A stretch of DNA of 64,000 nucleotides, taken from Tardiphaga robiniae. Lineage in GTDB: Bacteria > Pseudomonadota > Alphaproteobacteria > Rhizobiales > Xanthobacteraceae. The first letter of the stretch is position 1. Every line of letters starts with the position of its first letter. The notes under the pieces were generated by a model. That model saw nothing but the letters and a program-made list of their open reading frames with translations. It was not told where the DNA came from and did not search any database. The position numbers were made by a program, and so were the translations under genes. The stretch lies in the NCBI RefSeq assembly GCF_001618955.1, contig NZ_LVYV01000056.1, positions 186,001 to 250,000 of the forward strand, written 5' to 3'. This document shows positions 1 to 11,500 of this stretch, piece by piece.

Positions 1-18
1 CGACGCCGAGGCTATGTC

Positions 19-1377
19 TCACCGCTCTCTAAACGCCCGGTTCATTTGGTCAGCAAATGGCTTGACAAGGTATGACATTGCACTCCTCTCCTGCGTTGTC
101 ACAAAGACCTCCGCGGGCATTCCGGGAACTAGCCTGATCCCTTTTAACTGATTTAGCGCGTCCTCAGTTTTCAGCAAATGGACGTAGGCAATGTAATGCT
201 CCTGGCCCGTTGTGGGGTCTCGCGAGGAAGCAGGCGAGACCATGCCCAACAAACCCTTCATTTCCGGCGTCGTGGTACGGTTAAATGCCGTGAGACGAAC
301 ACGCGCGGCCTGCCCTTCACGAACCTGGTCAATGTCATTGGGCGAGATCTTGATTTCAAGTTTTAGCTCCGCGCTTTCCGGAACCACAGTGGCAATGCGC
401 GCGGCTGGCGTAATGACGCCTCCAATTGTAAATGCCGAGAGTTCATTGATATAGCCAGTCACCGGCGATTTGATTTCTGTTCGCGATAGCCGATCCTCGA
501 TCGCAAGCTTGCGCTCGCTCAGTTCTGAGATCCGCGCATCGACGGTACGCAAATCACGCTGAGCTTCGGTGCTCGCGTTCTGGTCGACAGCAATGACCTG
601 CACCTTGATTTCGCTGGCGCGAACCTTCGCTCTGGCGATACTGGCAGATATCTCGCCCCTTTCACCAAGTATTCTGGCCCAATCCCGATGAACTGAGTAG
701 ACACGAGTATACTCAACGATCTTCTTTTCGAAGAGACCGTCCATTTTATCACGCTCGGCGCCTACTAGTACTATCTCGTGTTCCTTGGCCGCAAGGCGAG
801 CCTCCATTCCTTTAATTTCCTCTCCAGTTTGACTAATGCTGAGCCCAAGTTGCTCCTTGTGACTATCCCGGCCGATCTTGTTGCCGGCGAACAATCGCGT
901 TTCGCCATGAACTACGCTGTCGGCAGAGGCCGAAAGGCGGAAGAGATCCGTGGGAAATTCGATGCTGTCCAAATTATCGCGCTCCGCGATCAGGCGAGCT
1001 TGCCGGCCCAATGCCTCGCCAAGTTGTGAGCGCACTATGAGCAACTCCGCCTTAATCTGAACGTCGTCTAGCGTGGCAAGCACTTGCCCTTCTTGGACGA
1101 GATCACCTTGTCGGACCGCAAGCGACTTGACGATGCCGCCGTCCCGATGCTGTACCTCCTTGAGGTTTTGATCGACCTTCACAACCCCGGAAGCGACAAT
1201 CGCACCCTCCAAGAGGGCGAGCGCCGCCCAGCCTCCCAGTCCCACGATCAAAGCTACAACAAGCACCAAGCCAACAACCATTCTGGGCCAAAGCCGAAAA
1301 GTCTTCTCGTCCGGGACTGTGGCCTTAGAGCCAGTTGAGGCTGCTCCAGAGAAATGATCTAGATTCTGATGCTTCAT
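19..1377 (-). CDS. HlyD-family type I secretion periplasmic adaptor
   Basis: Membrane fusion protein that should bridge the inner-membrane ABC exporter at 3717-5492 to an outer-membrane TolC-type channel. The protein (452 aa from this start) has a short cytoplasmic N-terminus, one membrane helix at about residues 34-56, a biotinyl/lipoyl-like half with the HRDGGIVKSLAVRQGD motif, a long alpha-helical hairpin, and a C-terminal beta-barrel region ending in VPGMPAEVFV, which is typical of the PrtE/HlyD family. I chose the ATG at 1377 over a GTG four codons upstream because GGAA lies at a normal distance before it. It is the last gene of the minus-strand secretion operon, 18 bases after the RTX gene. 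No TolC partner is in the window. The family call is firm. Confidence 0.93.
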   Translation of the reverse strand: MKHQNLDHFSGAASTGSKATVPDEKTFRLWPRMVVGLVLVVALIVGLGGWAALALLEGAIVASGVVKVDQNLKEVQHRDGGIVKSLAVRQGDLVQEGQVLATLDDVQIKAELLIVRSQLGEALGRQARLIAERDNLDSIEFPTDLFRLSASADSVVHGETRLFAGNKIGRDSHKEQLGLSISQTGEEIKGMEARLAAKEHEIVLVGAERDKMDGLFEKKIVEYTRVYSVHRDWARILGERGEISASIARAKVRASEIKVQVIAVDQNASTEAQRDLRTVDARISELSERKLAIEDRLSRTEIKSPVTGYINELSAFTIGGVITPAARIATVVPESAELKLEIKISPNDIDQVREGQAARVRLTAFNRTTTPEMKGLLGMVSPASSRDPTTGQEHYIAYVHLLKTEDALNQLKGIRLVPGMPAEVFVTTQERSAMSYLVKPFADQMNRAFRER

Positions 1378-1395
1378 GATTAATTCCACACTGAA

Positions 1396-3720
1396 TCAGG
1401 TGATAGCTGCAGAAAATTGGAGATGGTGATGTCCGAGCAATTCAATCGAATAAAAATCGTCCGCGTCAGGGCGATCATGAACGTCGACCAATGTGACATC
1501 GACGCCGGCGTCACGGTTCTCAAACCGAAAACGAATCGGACGATTGTCAACCTCGCCAGATAGGTAAATGTCGTCGAATAGGTCGGCTACGGATTCGGCA
1601 CCAACTTCTCCAAAATAGCTGATTTCGTAGGTTGCGGCGACGATCCGATCGCCAACGGTGAAATCGGTAATCTTACGTACGGTCATGGGCGATTGATCGC
1701 CTTCGCTCCGCTGATAGAATTCAAAAGTGTCGTCGCCCGCTCCTCCGCTCATGGAGACATCACCTGCACCAGCGATAAGGCGATCGTCGCCCGCCCCGCC
1801 GATAACCTCCTCGAAGTCAGCGATGAGATCCTCGCCCACGTCGGCCCCGCTTGCGGTGCTGCGCCTTAGATCAATCGTCACGCTCAGCGTGGCGGATGAA
1901 TAATCCAAGGTATCGTGCCCATCACCGCCGCTGTAGTCGTCACTGGATGCATCAGCAGCGGCAACCACCCGATCAGATCCCTCGCCGGCATGAACCATAT
2001 CGCGCCCTGCTCCGTCAGCGAGCAGATCATCGCCGGATCCGCCATACAGCACGTCGTCTCCCGCGCCGCCATCCATCCAGACTGCCTCCAGCGCATCGGC
2101 GGAAATGCGGTCGCTGCCTGATCCTCCGATGATTCTCTCAATGCTAGAGATCTCGTCGTTGCCCACGTCGATGCCGGTCACGTTCTTGGCCGTCAGGTCG
2201 GCCACAATGCCCGCTGAAGATGCGGAATAATCGAGCGTGTCGGATCCTGTCTCGCCTGCATAAATATCGTCGGCCGCGTCCGCTGCAGCGATCAGGTAGT
2301 CGTCGCCCGCACCGCCCCGAACCGCGTCGGATCCGCCACCATCGGAAAGAACATCGTTATCGTCTCCGCCTTCCAACAGGTCGTTGCCAGCTTCTGCGAC
2401 AATAACATCGCGACCTGCCCCACCTGAGAGCTTGTCATTGCCGGTGCCACCATAGAGTGTGTCGGTACCGTCACCTCCTTCGGCCTTATCGTCTCCTTCG
2501 CCCGCCAGCAGGAGATCGTTTCCTGCCCCGCCGAAGATGACGTCGTTGCCCTCATCGCCCATCAACGTGTCGTCGCCATCTTCGCCGAACAGCAAGTCGT
2601 TGCCCGATCCGCCGAACACGATGTCATTGCCGGCGCCAGCGAACACGATGTCCTCCCCCGCGCCCGCATAGACGATATCGTTGCCAGAACCCGACACGAT
2701 GTGGTCATCGCCAGCATCACCAGTGATGCGATCAGCCGCCTCGCGTGAATCAATATTGTCGTCGCCATCCCCGCCAAGAATGGTGTCGGCGCAATGCGTG
2801 CCGAGCAGGCTGTCGTCGCCTGTAGTACCTAAAATAGGGGGCGCTTCGACTATACTGAAATATGCGGTCTGAACAACGGACACCTGACCATCGCTAATCG
2901 TGTAGGTGAGCGTCACATCGCCAGTCATGGCACCGTTGCGGACGAATTCCCATTCGACGTCTGACGTCCGGGTGAGCGTTCCCGATGAAGACGACAAACC
3001 GACTACTGTGAGGGAATCTCCGTCTGCGTCCGAAGCTCCGGAGAGCAACGCCAGCAGCGGTATCAGGAACGTCTGACAACCGACCATGTCTTGCAGACGC
3101 ACTGGTCCTGTTACCCGCGGCGAGCGGTTACGGGCTTGATCCGCATCCGTCGGCCCGGGCTCAAGAGCAGGAGGCTTGTCGACCACACCAAGTCGCGGCA
3201 GCGGCTCAGGACTCTGGCCGCCACCTCCCCCGCCACCTCCTCCGCCACCGCCATTTCCCGGCGAAGACGGGCCAAGCGAGCGATGATCGGTCGCCGTCTT
3301 CATTTCGTCGGCGAATGAGCCTGTATCTACCCGAACCACCGCCGGTCTTACGGACTCCTTGGGAGCCCGGCTCTCATTTACCGGAAATGCGGCATCCAAC
3401 GGCGCCGAAATGCGAAGCGGGCTCACGCTGTCTGACGATTTCGCAAGAACCGGGGTGGCATCCTCGCTATCTGCGCTACCGATAACGGTGTCCTGCTCGG
3501 GTGCGCCTTGCTCGGATTCGTCGTCCTCTCGCTCTCCCTTATCGTCCCGGGCTTCAAGCCGGATTGGCAAAAAGCTCTTTAGATATGCCGCGCATGCGGT
3601 AAGGAAGAGCAGAAAGGTAAGGGGAATGATGCTGCGCTTGTCATTCTGCTGCTCGACAAAATCCTGGCGCGACGTCTGCTTTGGATGCGCTTGCTGCGTG
3701 AGAGCCTTTACGGTGATCAT
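1396..3720 (-). CDS. RTX calcium-binding protein with lipobox-like N-terminus
   Basis: A 774-residue protein encoded between the exporter ATPase and the adaptor. Residues 31-50 are hydrophobic, preceded by KR, and contain LTAC (residues 40-43), which fits a lipoprotein cleavage site, although the n-region of about 30 residues is long. Then come an acidic low-complexity stretch, a run of about twelve glycines, a cadherin/Ig-like domain at about 195-290 (SGASDADGDSLTVVGL) and roughly a dozen GGxGxDxxx calcium-binding nonapeptides in two or three blocks. RTX repeats fold on calcium outside the cell. Its ATG overlaps the exporter stop codon (ATGA), so the two are translationally coupled. It may be a secreted substrate or a surface- or membrane-held partner; which one is open. 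Its function is unknown. Confidence 0.85.
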   Translation of the reverse strand: MITVKALTQQAHPKQTSRQDFVEQQNDKRSIIPLTFLLFLTACAAYLKSFLPIRLEARDDKGEREDDESEQGAPEQDTVIGSADSEDATPVLAKSSDSVSPLRISAPLDAAFPVNESRAPKESVRPAVVRVDTGSFADEMKTATDHRSLGPSSPGNGGGGGGGGGGGGQSPEPLPRLGVVDKPPALEPGPTDADQARNRSPRVTGPVRLQDMVGCQTFLIPLLALLSGASDADGDSLTVVGLSSSSGTLTRTSDVEWEFVRNGAMTGDVTLTYTISDGQVSVVQTAYFSIVEAPPILGTTGDDSLLGTHCADTILGGDGDDNIDSREAADRITGDAGDDHIVSGSGNDIVYAGAGEDIVFAGAGNDIVFGGSGNDLLFGEDGDDTLMGDEGNDVIFGGAGNDLLLAGEGDDKAEGGDGTDTLYGGTGNDKLSGGAGRDVIVAEAGNDLLEGGDDNDVLSDGGGSDAVRGGAGDDYLIAAADAADDIYAGETGSDTLDYSASSAGIVADLTAKNVTGIDVGNDEISSIERIIGGSGSDRISADALEAVWMDGGAGDDVLYGGSGDDLLADGAGRDMVHAGEGSDRVVAAADASSDDYSGGDGHDTLDYSSATLSVTIDLRRSTASGADVGEDLIADFEEVIGGAGDDRLIAGAGDVSMSGGAGDDTFEFYQRSEGDQSPMTVRKITDFTVGDRIVAATYEISYFGEVGAESVADLFDDIYLSGEVDNRPIRFRFENRDAGVDVTLVDVHDRPDADDFYSIELLGHHHLQFSAAIT

Positions 3721-5492
3721 GCTGGCCTCCGTGCCTCGACGTTGAATGCAGATTCGTTCGGGACAGGGACAGCCTCGGAAGCTGAGGTTGCGGCCGGCCG
3801 CAAACCCGGAGTCATGATGTCGTGCTTGTCGCCGAACGCGACCAGGCGTCCGTTCTGTACAATCGCGACCAGGCCGACTGCGACCAGCGCGCTCGGCCGA
3901 TGGGCAATGACGATAGTGATCCCGCCGCGCGCGCTGATACCCTCGATCGCCTTTGTCAGGGCCTCCTCGCCTTCCCCATCCAGATTCGAATTGGGTTCAT
4001 CCATGATGACGATGAACGGATTGCCATAAAGCGCACGCGCCAGAGCAACCCGCTGCCGCTGTCCCGCCGAGAGCGCCGCGCCCTGTGGCCCAAGCTCGGT
4101 GCGATAGCCGTCAGGCATCTTCACGATCATGTCGTGAACACCGGCGGCCCGGGCCGCGTCGACAACCTTGCGATAGTCCGGGGCCGGTTCAAACCGGCAG
4201 ATGTTCTCCTCGATGGTAGCGTCCATCAGGCTGACTTCCTGTGGCAGATAGCCGATGTGCTGGCCGACTTCGTCTTCGCGCCATTGAGTGAGATCAGCGC
4301 CATCCAGCCGGACGTTGCCGCGTAGCACGGGCCAGATGCCGGTCAGGGCTCGCACCAGGGTGGTCTTGCCACCGGCGCTGGGACCAATGATGCCGAGCGC
4401 CTGCCCGGCCTCGAGTTCAAAGCTGATATCGCTCAGGATTACCTGGCCCGAGCCTGGGACCGCAACCGTCGCTTTTTCAACGCTAAGACGCCGGCTCGGC
4501 ACGGGAAGCTGCATCGGTTGATCGACGGACGCTAATGCCACCACCGTATCGCGAAGCCGCTGATAGGCCATCCGCGCGGCGATGAAGGACTTCCAGTTGC
4601 CAATCGCCAGGTCCACCGGCGCCAGGGCACGCGCAGACGCTACCGAACAGGCGATGATCGCACCTGCCGAGAGTTCGTTCTTGATCGTCAGATACGCACC
4701 GAGACCAAGCACCGCTGACTGCAACAGCATACGCAGCACCCGGGACACGGCGGCGAATGTGCCGGTGATATCGTTGGCCTTGGTTTGCAGTTCCAGATGT
4801 TCGCCGTTGGCGTCGTTGAAGCGCCCCACGGCGCGGCCGGCGAATCCCATCGCCTTGAGGACGTCTGCATTGCGGGCGTTGCTGTCTGCGATCGTGTTGC
4901 GCACGATCGCCGCCTTGCGGGTGGAAAGGCTGAGCCGCTTTGTGAGAATTTCGCTGACAACCGTCAGAACTGTGAGCACGAAGGCGCCCGCGAAAGTCAG
5001 AGCACCCAATGACGGATGCAAGAAGTAGATGAACGCTAAGTAGATTGGCATCCACGGCAGATCAAACAGCGCCGCCGGTCCCTGACTTCCGAGGAAGCCA
5101 CGCACCGTATCGACGTCGCGCCCGCGCTCAAGCGCCTCAGACGTCGAGAACCCGAATCGTGGCATATCGATCGCCACGCGGTGCGCGAGCGGCGCCACTT
5201 TCTTGTCCAGCCGTGCGCCGACGCGCACCAGAACCTGGGAGCGGATCACGTCGAAGGCTCCCTGGAACAGATACAGGCCAATTGCCAGTGTCGAGAGCAC
5301 CAAGAGCGTTGGAATGCTGCCGCTGGTGAGCGCCCGGTCGTAGATCTGCATCATGTAAAGCGACCCGGTCAGGGCCAGCACGTTGATCATCCCCGAGATC
5401 AGGAAGAGGAAGATAACGATGCCGCGGAAGCCGCGTGTCAGCTCGGCGAGGTTCCGCCGCTTGCCTGGCGTCAGTTCTTTGGACTTGGCCAT
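3717..5492 (-). CDS. Type I secretion ABC exporter (PrtD-like permease/ATPase)
   Basis: Inner-membrane half-transporter (591 aa) that powers one-step export of RTX proteins. Residues of about 20-320 form the six-helix permease domain. The ATPase domain follows, with Walker A GPSAGGKTT near residue 373, signature LSAGQRQR near 475 and Walker B VIMDEPNSNLD just after. There is no C39 peptidase-like domain, which matches the PrtD/LapB-type exporters of metalloprotease and lipase systems. It lies 76 bases downstream of the giant peroxidase, separated by a strong hairpin, and overlaps the next RTX gene by four bases. The obvious substrates are the peroxidase at 5569 and possibly the RTX glycosidase at 43957. 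Confidence 0.93.
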   Translation of the reverse strand: MAKSKELTPGKRRNLAELTRGFRGIVIFLFLISGMINVLALTGSLYMMQIYDRALTSGSIPTLLVLSTLAIGLYLFQGAFDVIRSQVLVRVGARLDKKVAPLAHRVAIDMPRFGFSTSEALERGRDVDTVRGFLGSQGPAALFDLPWMPIYLAFIYFLHPSLGALTFAGAFVLTVLTVVSEILTKRLSLSTRKAAIVRNTIADSNARNADVLKAMGFAGRAVGRFNDANGEHLELQTKANDITGTFAAVSRVLRMLLQSAVLGLGAYLTIKNELSAGAIIACSVASARALAPVDLAIGNWKSFIAARMAYQRLRDTVVALASVDQPMQLPVPSRRLSVEKATVAVPGSGQVILSDISFELEAGQALGIIGPSAGGKTTLVRALTGIWPVLRGNVRLDGADLTQWREDEVGQHIGYLPQEVSLMDATIEENICRFEPAPDYRKVVDAARAAGVHDMIVKMPDGYRTELGPQGAALSAGQRQRVALARALYGNPFIVIMDEPNSNLDGEGEEALTKAIEGISARGGITIVIAHRPSALVAVGLVAIVQNGRLVAFGDKHDIMTPGLRPAATSASEAVPVPNESAFNVEARRPA

Positions 5493-5531
5493 GCCTATGC
5501 GTCCTGATTAGGGAATTGGAGAGAAGACAGG

Positions 5532-5562
5532 CAGGCAGGCGGCGCGGGGCGCCGCCTGCCTG
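5532..5562 (-). terminator. Intercistronic 13-bp perfect hairpin
   Basis: CAGGCAGGCGGCG at 5532-5544 pairs perfectly with 5550-5562 around a five-base loop. It sits between the stop of the peroxidase and the start of the exporter gene and has no long T-run. It could act as an attenuator or a 3' stabiliser, giving more peroxidase than exporter mRNA. The structure is seen in the sequence; its role is inferred. Confidence 0.7.
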
Positions 5563-5568
5563 TTGGTC

Positions 5569-8500
5569 TCAGAGACCGACGTTCGTGGCAGTCAGGTTAT
5601 GGTGACCTGCAACCTCGAACTTGAAGTCCGCATCGGTATTCCCGTCGATGTTACCCTGGACGACAGTGAACTCGCCGTCTTCGCGCGTCTCGAAGGTCAC
5701 CGCGAGTTGGCCCGCCGCGGTGAAGGCGGCGCCGCCGACCAGCGTGAAGCTCTGGTCGCCCGCCGCGCCGATGCTGGCGTCGATGGCCGTCAGATCGAGC
5801 CGGTCACCGGGTTCGAAGCTGAGAATGGTGTCGCCCTCGGCGGCCGAAGCCGAAGTGAACCTGAACGTGTCGCCACCAGCTCCGCCATGCATCACGTTGA
5901 CTGCATTGCTCGCGGTGATGGTGTCGCTGCCGGACCCAGTATTGACGTTTTCGATGCCCCAGATGGTGTCGTTGCCCGTCTGGGAACTGGACGCCGTTCC
6001 GTTCGACATGAGCCCGGATCCCAGGTTGACTGTAACGTTCACGGTCGCCGCGGACATGTCGAGCGTGTCGATGCCGTTGCCGCCGTCACTGTCGTCGCCG
6101 AAGTAGACGTCGTTGCCGTCGCCGATCTCGGCCACGATCAGATCGTTGCCGGCACCGCCGAACACGGAGTCATCTCCTGCACCGGCATTGATGAAGTCGT
6201 TGCCTGCCTCGCCCAGCATGCGATCCGCACCTGCATCACCGTAGATGATGTCGGCATGGCCACCACCGAACACCTGGTCGTCACCAATGCCGGCGAAGAT
6301 GACATCCCTGCCGTCACCACCATTGACGAAATCCGCTCCGGCGCCTGCCGAAATCGCATCGGCTCCAGCGTGCCCCATCGCGACATCGTCTCCGTCGAAA
6401 GCGACGATGTTGTCGTCCTGTGCCGTTCCGACCAGTACGTCGGCCTGAGCCGTTCCGGCTCGAACACCACCGGTTCCTGAACCGGCAGTATCGGTGTCAT
6501 CGTCGTCGTCACAGTCATCATCGCTATCGTCATTGCCAGCCGTATCGTCGTTATCCTCGTCATCGTCGTCGTCATGGCCGCCGAACTGCGGCAGGCCATT
6601 GGGACTGGTGAAGGAGATACTCTGGCTGGCGCTCGTCATCGTCGTCACGCCGTTCGCATCGGTCGTGACCTCGTAATCGTCTGGAACTGCCCCTTCCGGC
6701 AGCCGGATCACGTCCTGCGGCCGCAACGTCCCGATGATCGTATCGTTACCGCCGTTCGAGCGGAACACGATGCGGTGCGCCGAGGTTAGGGCCGAGATGT
6801 CGACAGTATCGTCACCGGCATTGCCGTCGATGGTGATGGTGCTGAAGTTCAGGCTGGTGAACGGCGCATTGAAATTGCCGATGACCTGGATCGTGTCGCC
6901 GTTACTCGTACCTCCATCCGGAGTTGTCGGATTGTTGCCGTTGTTGATAGTAGTATTGAGCGTATTGACCGAAATCTCCTCGATATTGTCGAGTTCAGCA
7001 ATGACCGTCGTCGTGCCGGCGACCGTGCGAGTAATGACGATCTCGCTATCGGCTCCGGTTACCTGGACCCCAGCCGCCAGGGCTGCTGCCCTGGCATAGA
7101 TTATGAAAGTCTCGGCAGTGCCGGCTCGTCCGTTGACCACGAAGGTGTCGGTTGCACCGGCCTCGCCGTTGACCATGTCGAAGCCGTCGGTATCGCCCGC
7201 TGCATTGGCATTCCAGTTAATGGTGTCGTTACCGGTGCCGGCGAGGATGATGTCGTTACCGGTGCCGCCGCTAACCGTGTCGCCGCCGTCGCCGGCATTG
7301 ATGTGGTCATTGCCGGCACCGCCGATAATCGCATTGACGGCGGTGTTGCCGACGATGATGTCGTTAGCTCCGGTGCCGGTGATATTGGCCGTGGTAACGC
7401 GGTTGATCGTCACCGTGGCCGGGTCGGTCAAAGTCCCGTCGCTGCCGGTGTAGGTGAAGGAGCCGCCGGCTGTCGCATCATCGGAGAGGGTGATAACCCC
7501 CGCCCCCAGTGCCGGTCCCGCTGCAAGGCCGGTGGCACCGCCCACTGCAGCGATGGTGATCGGGGAACCCTCGGGGTCCGTATCGTTGGCGAGCAAAGCT
7601 GCCTGCAAAATGGAGAACGAGGTGTTCGCGGCCACGTTGGTGATGACCGTGTCGTTATTGGCGGCTGGTGCGTCGTTCGTGGCGGTAACATTCACTGTTG
7701 TCGTGGCGACCGCGCTATCGAGCAGGCCGTCATTGACAGTGACTTGAAGGGTGCGTGCGCCAACGGTCGGATTCTCCGAGTTGTTGGAGTAGCGGACCTG
7801 CCCGATCGCTGTCTGGTAGTTGGCGAGCGAGGTGCTGCCAGTCAGGGTCAAGGTGATCTGACCGGCAACGCTGGTGTCGACCGCCGATGTGATGCCGCCC
7901 GGCAGCCCACCAAGTACCGTCAGCAGATCGCCTGCACTGGCATTGGTGAGAATGACACGGGCCAAGGCCATGGTCGCGCCGTCATCGGTGATCCGAGAAC
8001 CAGCGGCGATTGCGACGGCAGCGCCATTTTCCGCGTAGTTCGTCACATAGTTGTTGCCTGGCGTGCCGGGCGTAGTGGTGGTCGTGGTGGTTGTGGTCGC
8101 GATGTTGAAGTTGTTGATCAGGACATATTCGCCGGCGCTGATCGCACTGGAGACGAACCGGATCGCCGAGTTCGGACCTGCACCAGTGAGGTTCAGAGCG
8201 ACGCTGAACGTATCCGCGCCGTCACCTCCTCCTGAGGTTTCGTTGATCGTCGTCAGGACCGTGAAACTTCCAGGCGCAAACGATCCGGACTGAGAGTATT
8301 GAACTACAATGGACTCGCCGGCATCGATGCTGCTGGTGCCGTTGTTCCGATCGTAATCGAATGAAAGCGTGGCAGTCGTCACGCCGCTGAGATTGACAGT
8401 GCGCGTGATCTGCGCGCCGTCGCCAGCGGTGAAGCGCAGCTCGTTGGTTCCATTGTCGAGCTGAATCTGGCCACCGGTGACCACATTGCCGGTCGTGGTA

Positions 8501-11500
8501 TCGTTGGTCTCGACCCAGGGGGTCCCCCCCCAGGCTACGCTGCCGTTGCTGTTGTTATGAGCGGCGGTATCGAACGTGTCGCGATAGGCCTGCGCAGCTG
8601 TCGTGGTTGCCGTGGTGGTGACATCCCCGTTGAGATCCAGCATCGGGGCCAGCAGCGAGATGTCCTGGTCGGTAAAGTCCAGGACCTCGATGTTACGCAG
8701 CGTGTCCGTACCGTCGGTCGCCAGACCCCCGGTATGGGCTACGGTGATGGTGCCATTGGGATTGAAGGTGATGTCATATTCGGCCCGTGCGCCGGAGAAA
8801 ACGGCCGTGTCGACGTCTGCGACGCCGTTGCTGTCGACGGTTTCGCCATTGGCTTCCTGCGTGGTGCTGTTCCGGATCGTGCGGACGATACCCAGCTGGC
8901 CCGGATTGATGGTGCCATTGAACATGCTGGCTGCAAGGGTGGTCATGGAATTATGCAGCGCGATCGGGATGCCCGTGTGCTCGGTATCGCCAACTGCGAA
9001 GACGCCGATCTGCACGTCGAGCCATTTATCGCCGTCGATGATGTCGTCGCCGGCCTGGCCGGTGATACGGTCGCTGCCGTCGCCGCCAAGAATGATGTCG
9101 CCGGCGCTATATTCAGTGACGCCAGCGCCCAGGACCGCCTGCAGACCGTCGATCAAGGCGATACTTTCGGCGTCGAGTGCACTGCCCTGGTAGCCTTCGG
9201 TCCCCCCCTGGAGAGTAGGGAGGCGATCGGCAGCAAGCAGGTTGGTGCCCGTCAGCACGTCATTGAACCGAGTGCCCGACAGGCCTTCGACCGACTCATA
9301 CTCGTCGAGCGCAGCATTCTGGGGCAGCGTCGGGGCCTCGTCGAATATGATCGGGATCGACAGGTCGGCGTTCACGAAATTCGGATTGTCCTTGTAGGTT
9401 GCCCAGTCAAAGCCGGACATGCCCACCATCTTGCCACGGCCGGCGCTACCGACGAAAATTTCGTCGCCGCCCTCGCCGATGAACTCGTCGAACCCGCCGT
9501 CGCCCAGGAATACGTCGTGCCCGTCAATGGTGTCGTGCGAGAAGATCTCGTCGAAGTTATCGCCCGGCGCGCCGTCGAAGGTCCCGGTTTCGATCCAGTC
9601 ATTGCCCTCGTTGCCGAGAATGCGTTCAGCGTTCTTGTTGCCGTAGATGAAGTCATTGCCGGTTCCGGCGAAGACCTCCGAGCCCATGTCGGTACCTAGG
9701 AAGATGAAGTCCTGACCGTCATTGCCCATGACGAGATCAAGGCCGGGTCCGGCATGAACCACGTCGTTGCCGGCGCCCGCCTTGATGTTGTCGTCGCCGC
9801 CGCTATCCTTGATGATGTCATCGCCCTCGCCACCGTTGATGATGTCGTTGCCGAAGCCACCTTCGAGCTTGTCGTTGCCACCGTCGCCGAACAGCGTGTC
9901 GTCACCGATACCGGCAATCAACGTGTCCGCGAGCTCAGTGCCGCCGAGAACCACGTGTTCGCCGCCGGTGTAGCGCAGGTAGTTTGTGTCTGTGCCGGGG
10001 GTCGTCGGGTCGTTGCGGACCACCAGGGGTGTCAGGATGCCGCCGCCCACCGGATCGGAGCTCTCAAGAATTCCGTCTCCGTTCAGGTCGTTGAACTGCC
10101 GGGTTGTATCCACTTCCAGGATGAGACCGGGAGTGGAGAACACATCCGACGGCAGGTGCGTCGCATCGGTATTGCGCATGATCAATGCGGCGAAGGAGTT
10201 GTTCTCCATTTCACCGAACAGATGCAGACCATCGAGGCGCTGCAGGTAGTAGAACCGGTCGCCGCTCTGCAGGTTCTCCATCTGGACTTCGAAGACGAAG
10301 TTAAAGGTCGAGCCAAGCATGCCACCGAAAGGCATAGTCGCTTCGGCAAGGCCGCCGATCCAGAGGTCGACGTTGTTAAGACCGCCAAGCGCCCCGGCTG
10401 CGCCATAGGCGCCCAGACCGTTGAGGAAGTCAGACGCGTCTGCCGGAACCGCAAGGCCGCCGACAGAAACGCCGCTGATGATGGTCAGCGCCGCGTCGCG
10501 CTTCCCCTCAAGTGTCGCCTGACTCGTGATCAGCGCATGGGTGCCGTAGGAGGCGATGAAGTTGATAATCGAGGCTTCGTTCTTGAGGTGACCGGCGAAA
10601 TCGACCCAGCTTTCATAGGGCTTGAGCAGGGAATCTTCGTTGGTTGCCTCATAGAACTGCTGCCGGGCCTCGTTCAGAGTCGGCACGCCGGTGTCACGGC
10701 CGCGAGCGAGGTTGATGGTCGCGAGATCGAGCGGCAGACCCAGTAGATTGTTGCGCAAGGCGCTGGTGACGAACTCGTCGATCTGGTTGCCCGCCTGTCG
10801 CGTCATGCCGCGGATGATGGCGCCTGCCGCGATGTCGGCATCGACCGTCCCGGTGGTGCCGTTGTTCATGAACTGCAGCGGATTGAGGAAGCCCTCGATC
10901 AGGCCGATATGGTCGGCGTTGAAGGTTGGGTCGAAGCGATCAATCGTTTCGGTGAGCATAGAGTGACCGAAGCGATAAACCACATGAGCGAACTCGGCGA
11001 CGATCGAGGGATCGAGCGTCACGTCATAACCGTCGGGAACCAGGAAGACGTTGATGTTGGGCTGGATCTTGCGGGCGAATTCCTCGAACACCAGATGCTG
11101 ATACTGCATCTCGGTGCCGAACTTGGCCGCTTGGAACAGGCGTTCGCCATCCCAAATGAGGTCTGCCGGGCTGGCCGGCACGCTCGCCACGTCATCGATC
11201 AGCCATTCGTTCAGGAAAGCGACCGCCTCCGCCTGCGATGCACCACCGTCGAGCAGAGCTGTAGCGTCGGCCAATACGACGGCCTTGGTGTGTTCGGCGA
11301 GCCGGTTGTGCTCAGAGTGGAAAACATGGTGGACGGCGGTCAGGCCGATGTTCTCGTTGGCGCGGCCGTCACCGGCGACGAAATGCGCGTCGAGGAGTTC
11401 GTTGTCATAGAACCCGTCAGTCGCGCTGCCGTCACCATTGCCGAGCCCGATCTCGATATCGCCATCTTGGAGGCCTGTTGGAACCGCATTGTGAGCGATG

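Noticed and set aside
5563-6480. Plus-strand 305-residue frame opposite the peroxidase C-terminus
   Set aside because: It is the mirror of RTX nonapeptide codons; high GC and the repeated GGxGxD pattern keep the opposite strand open. It has no domain or ribosome site.
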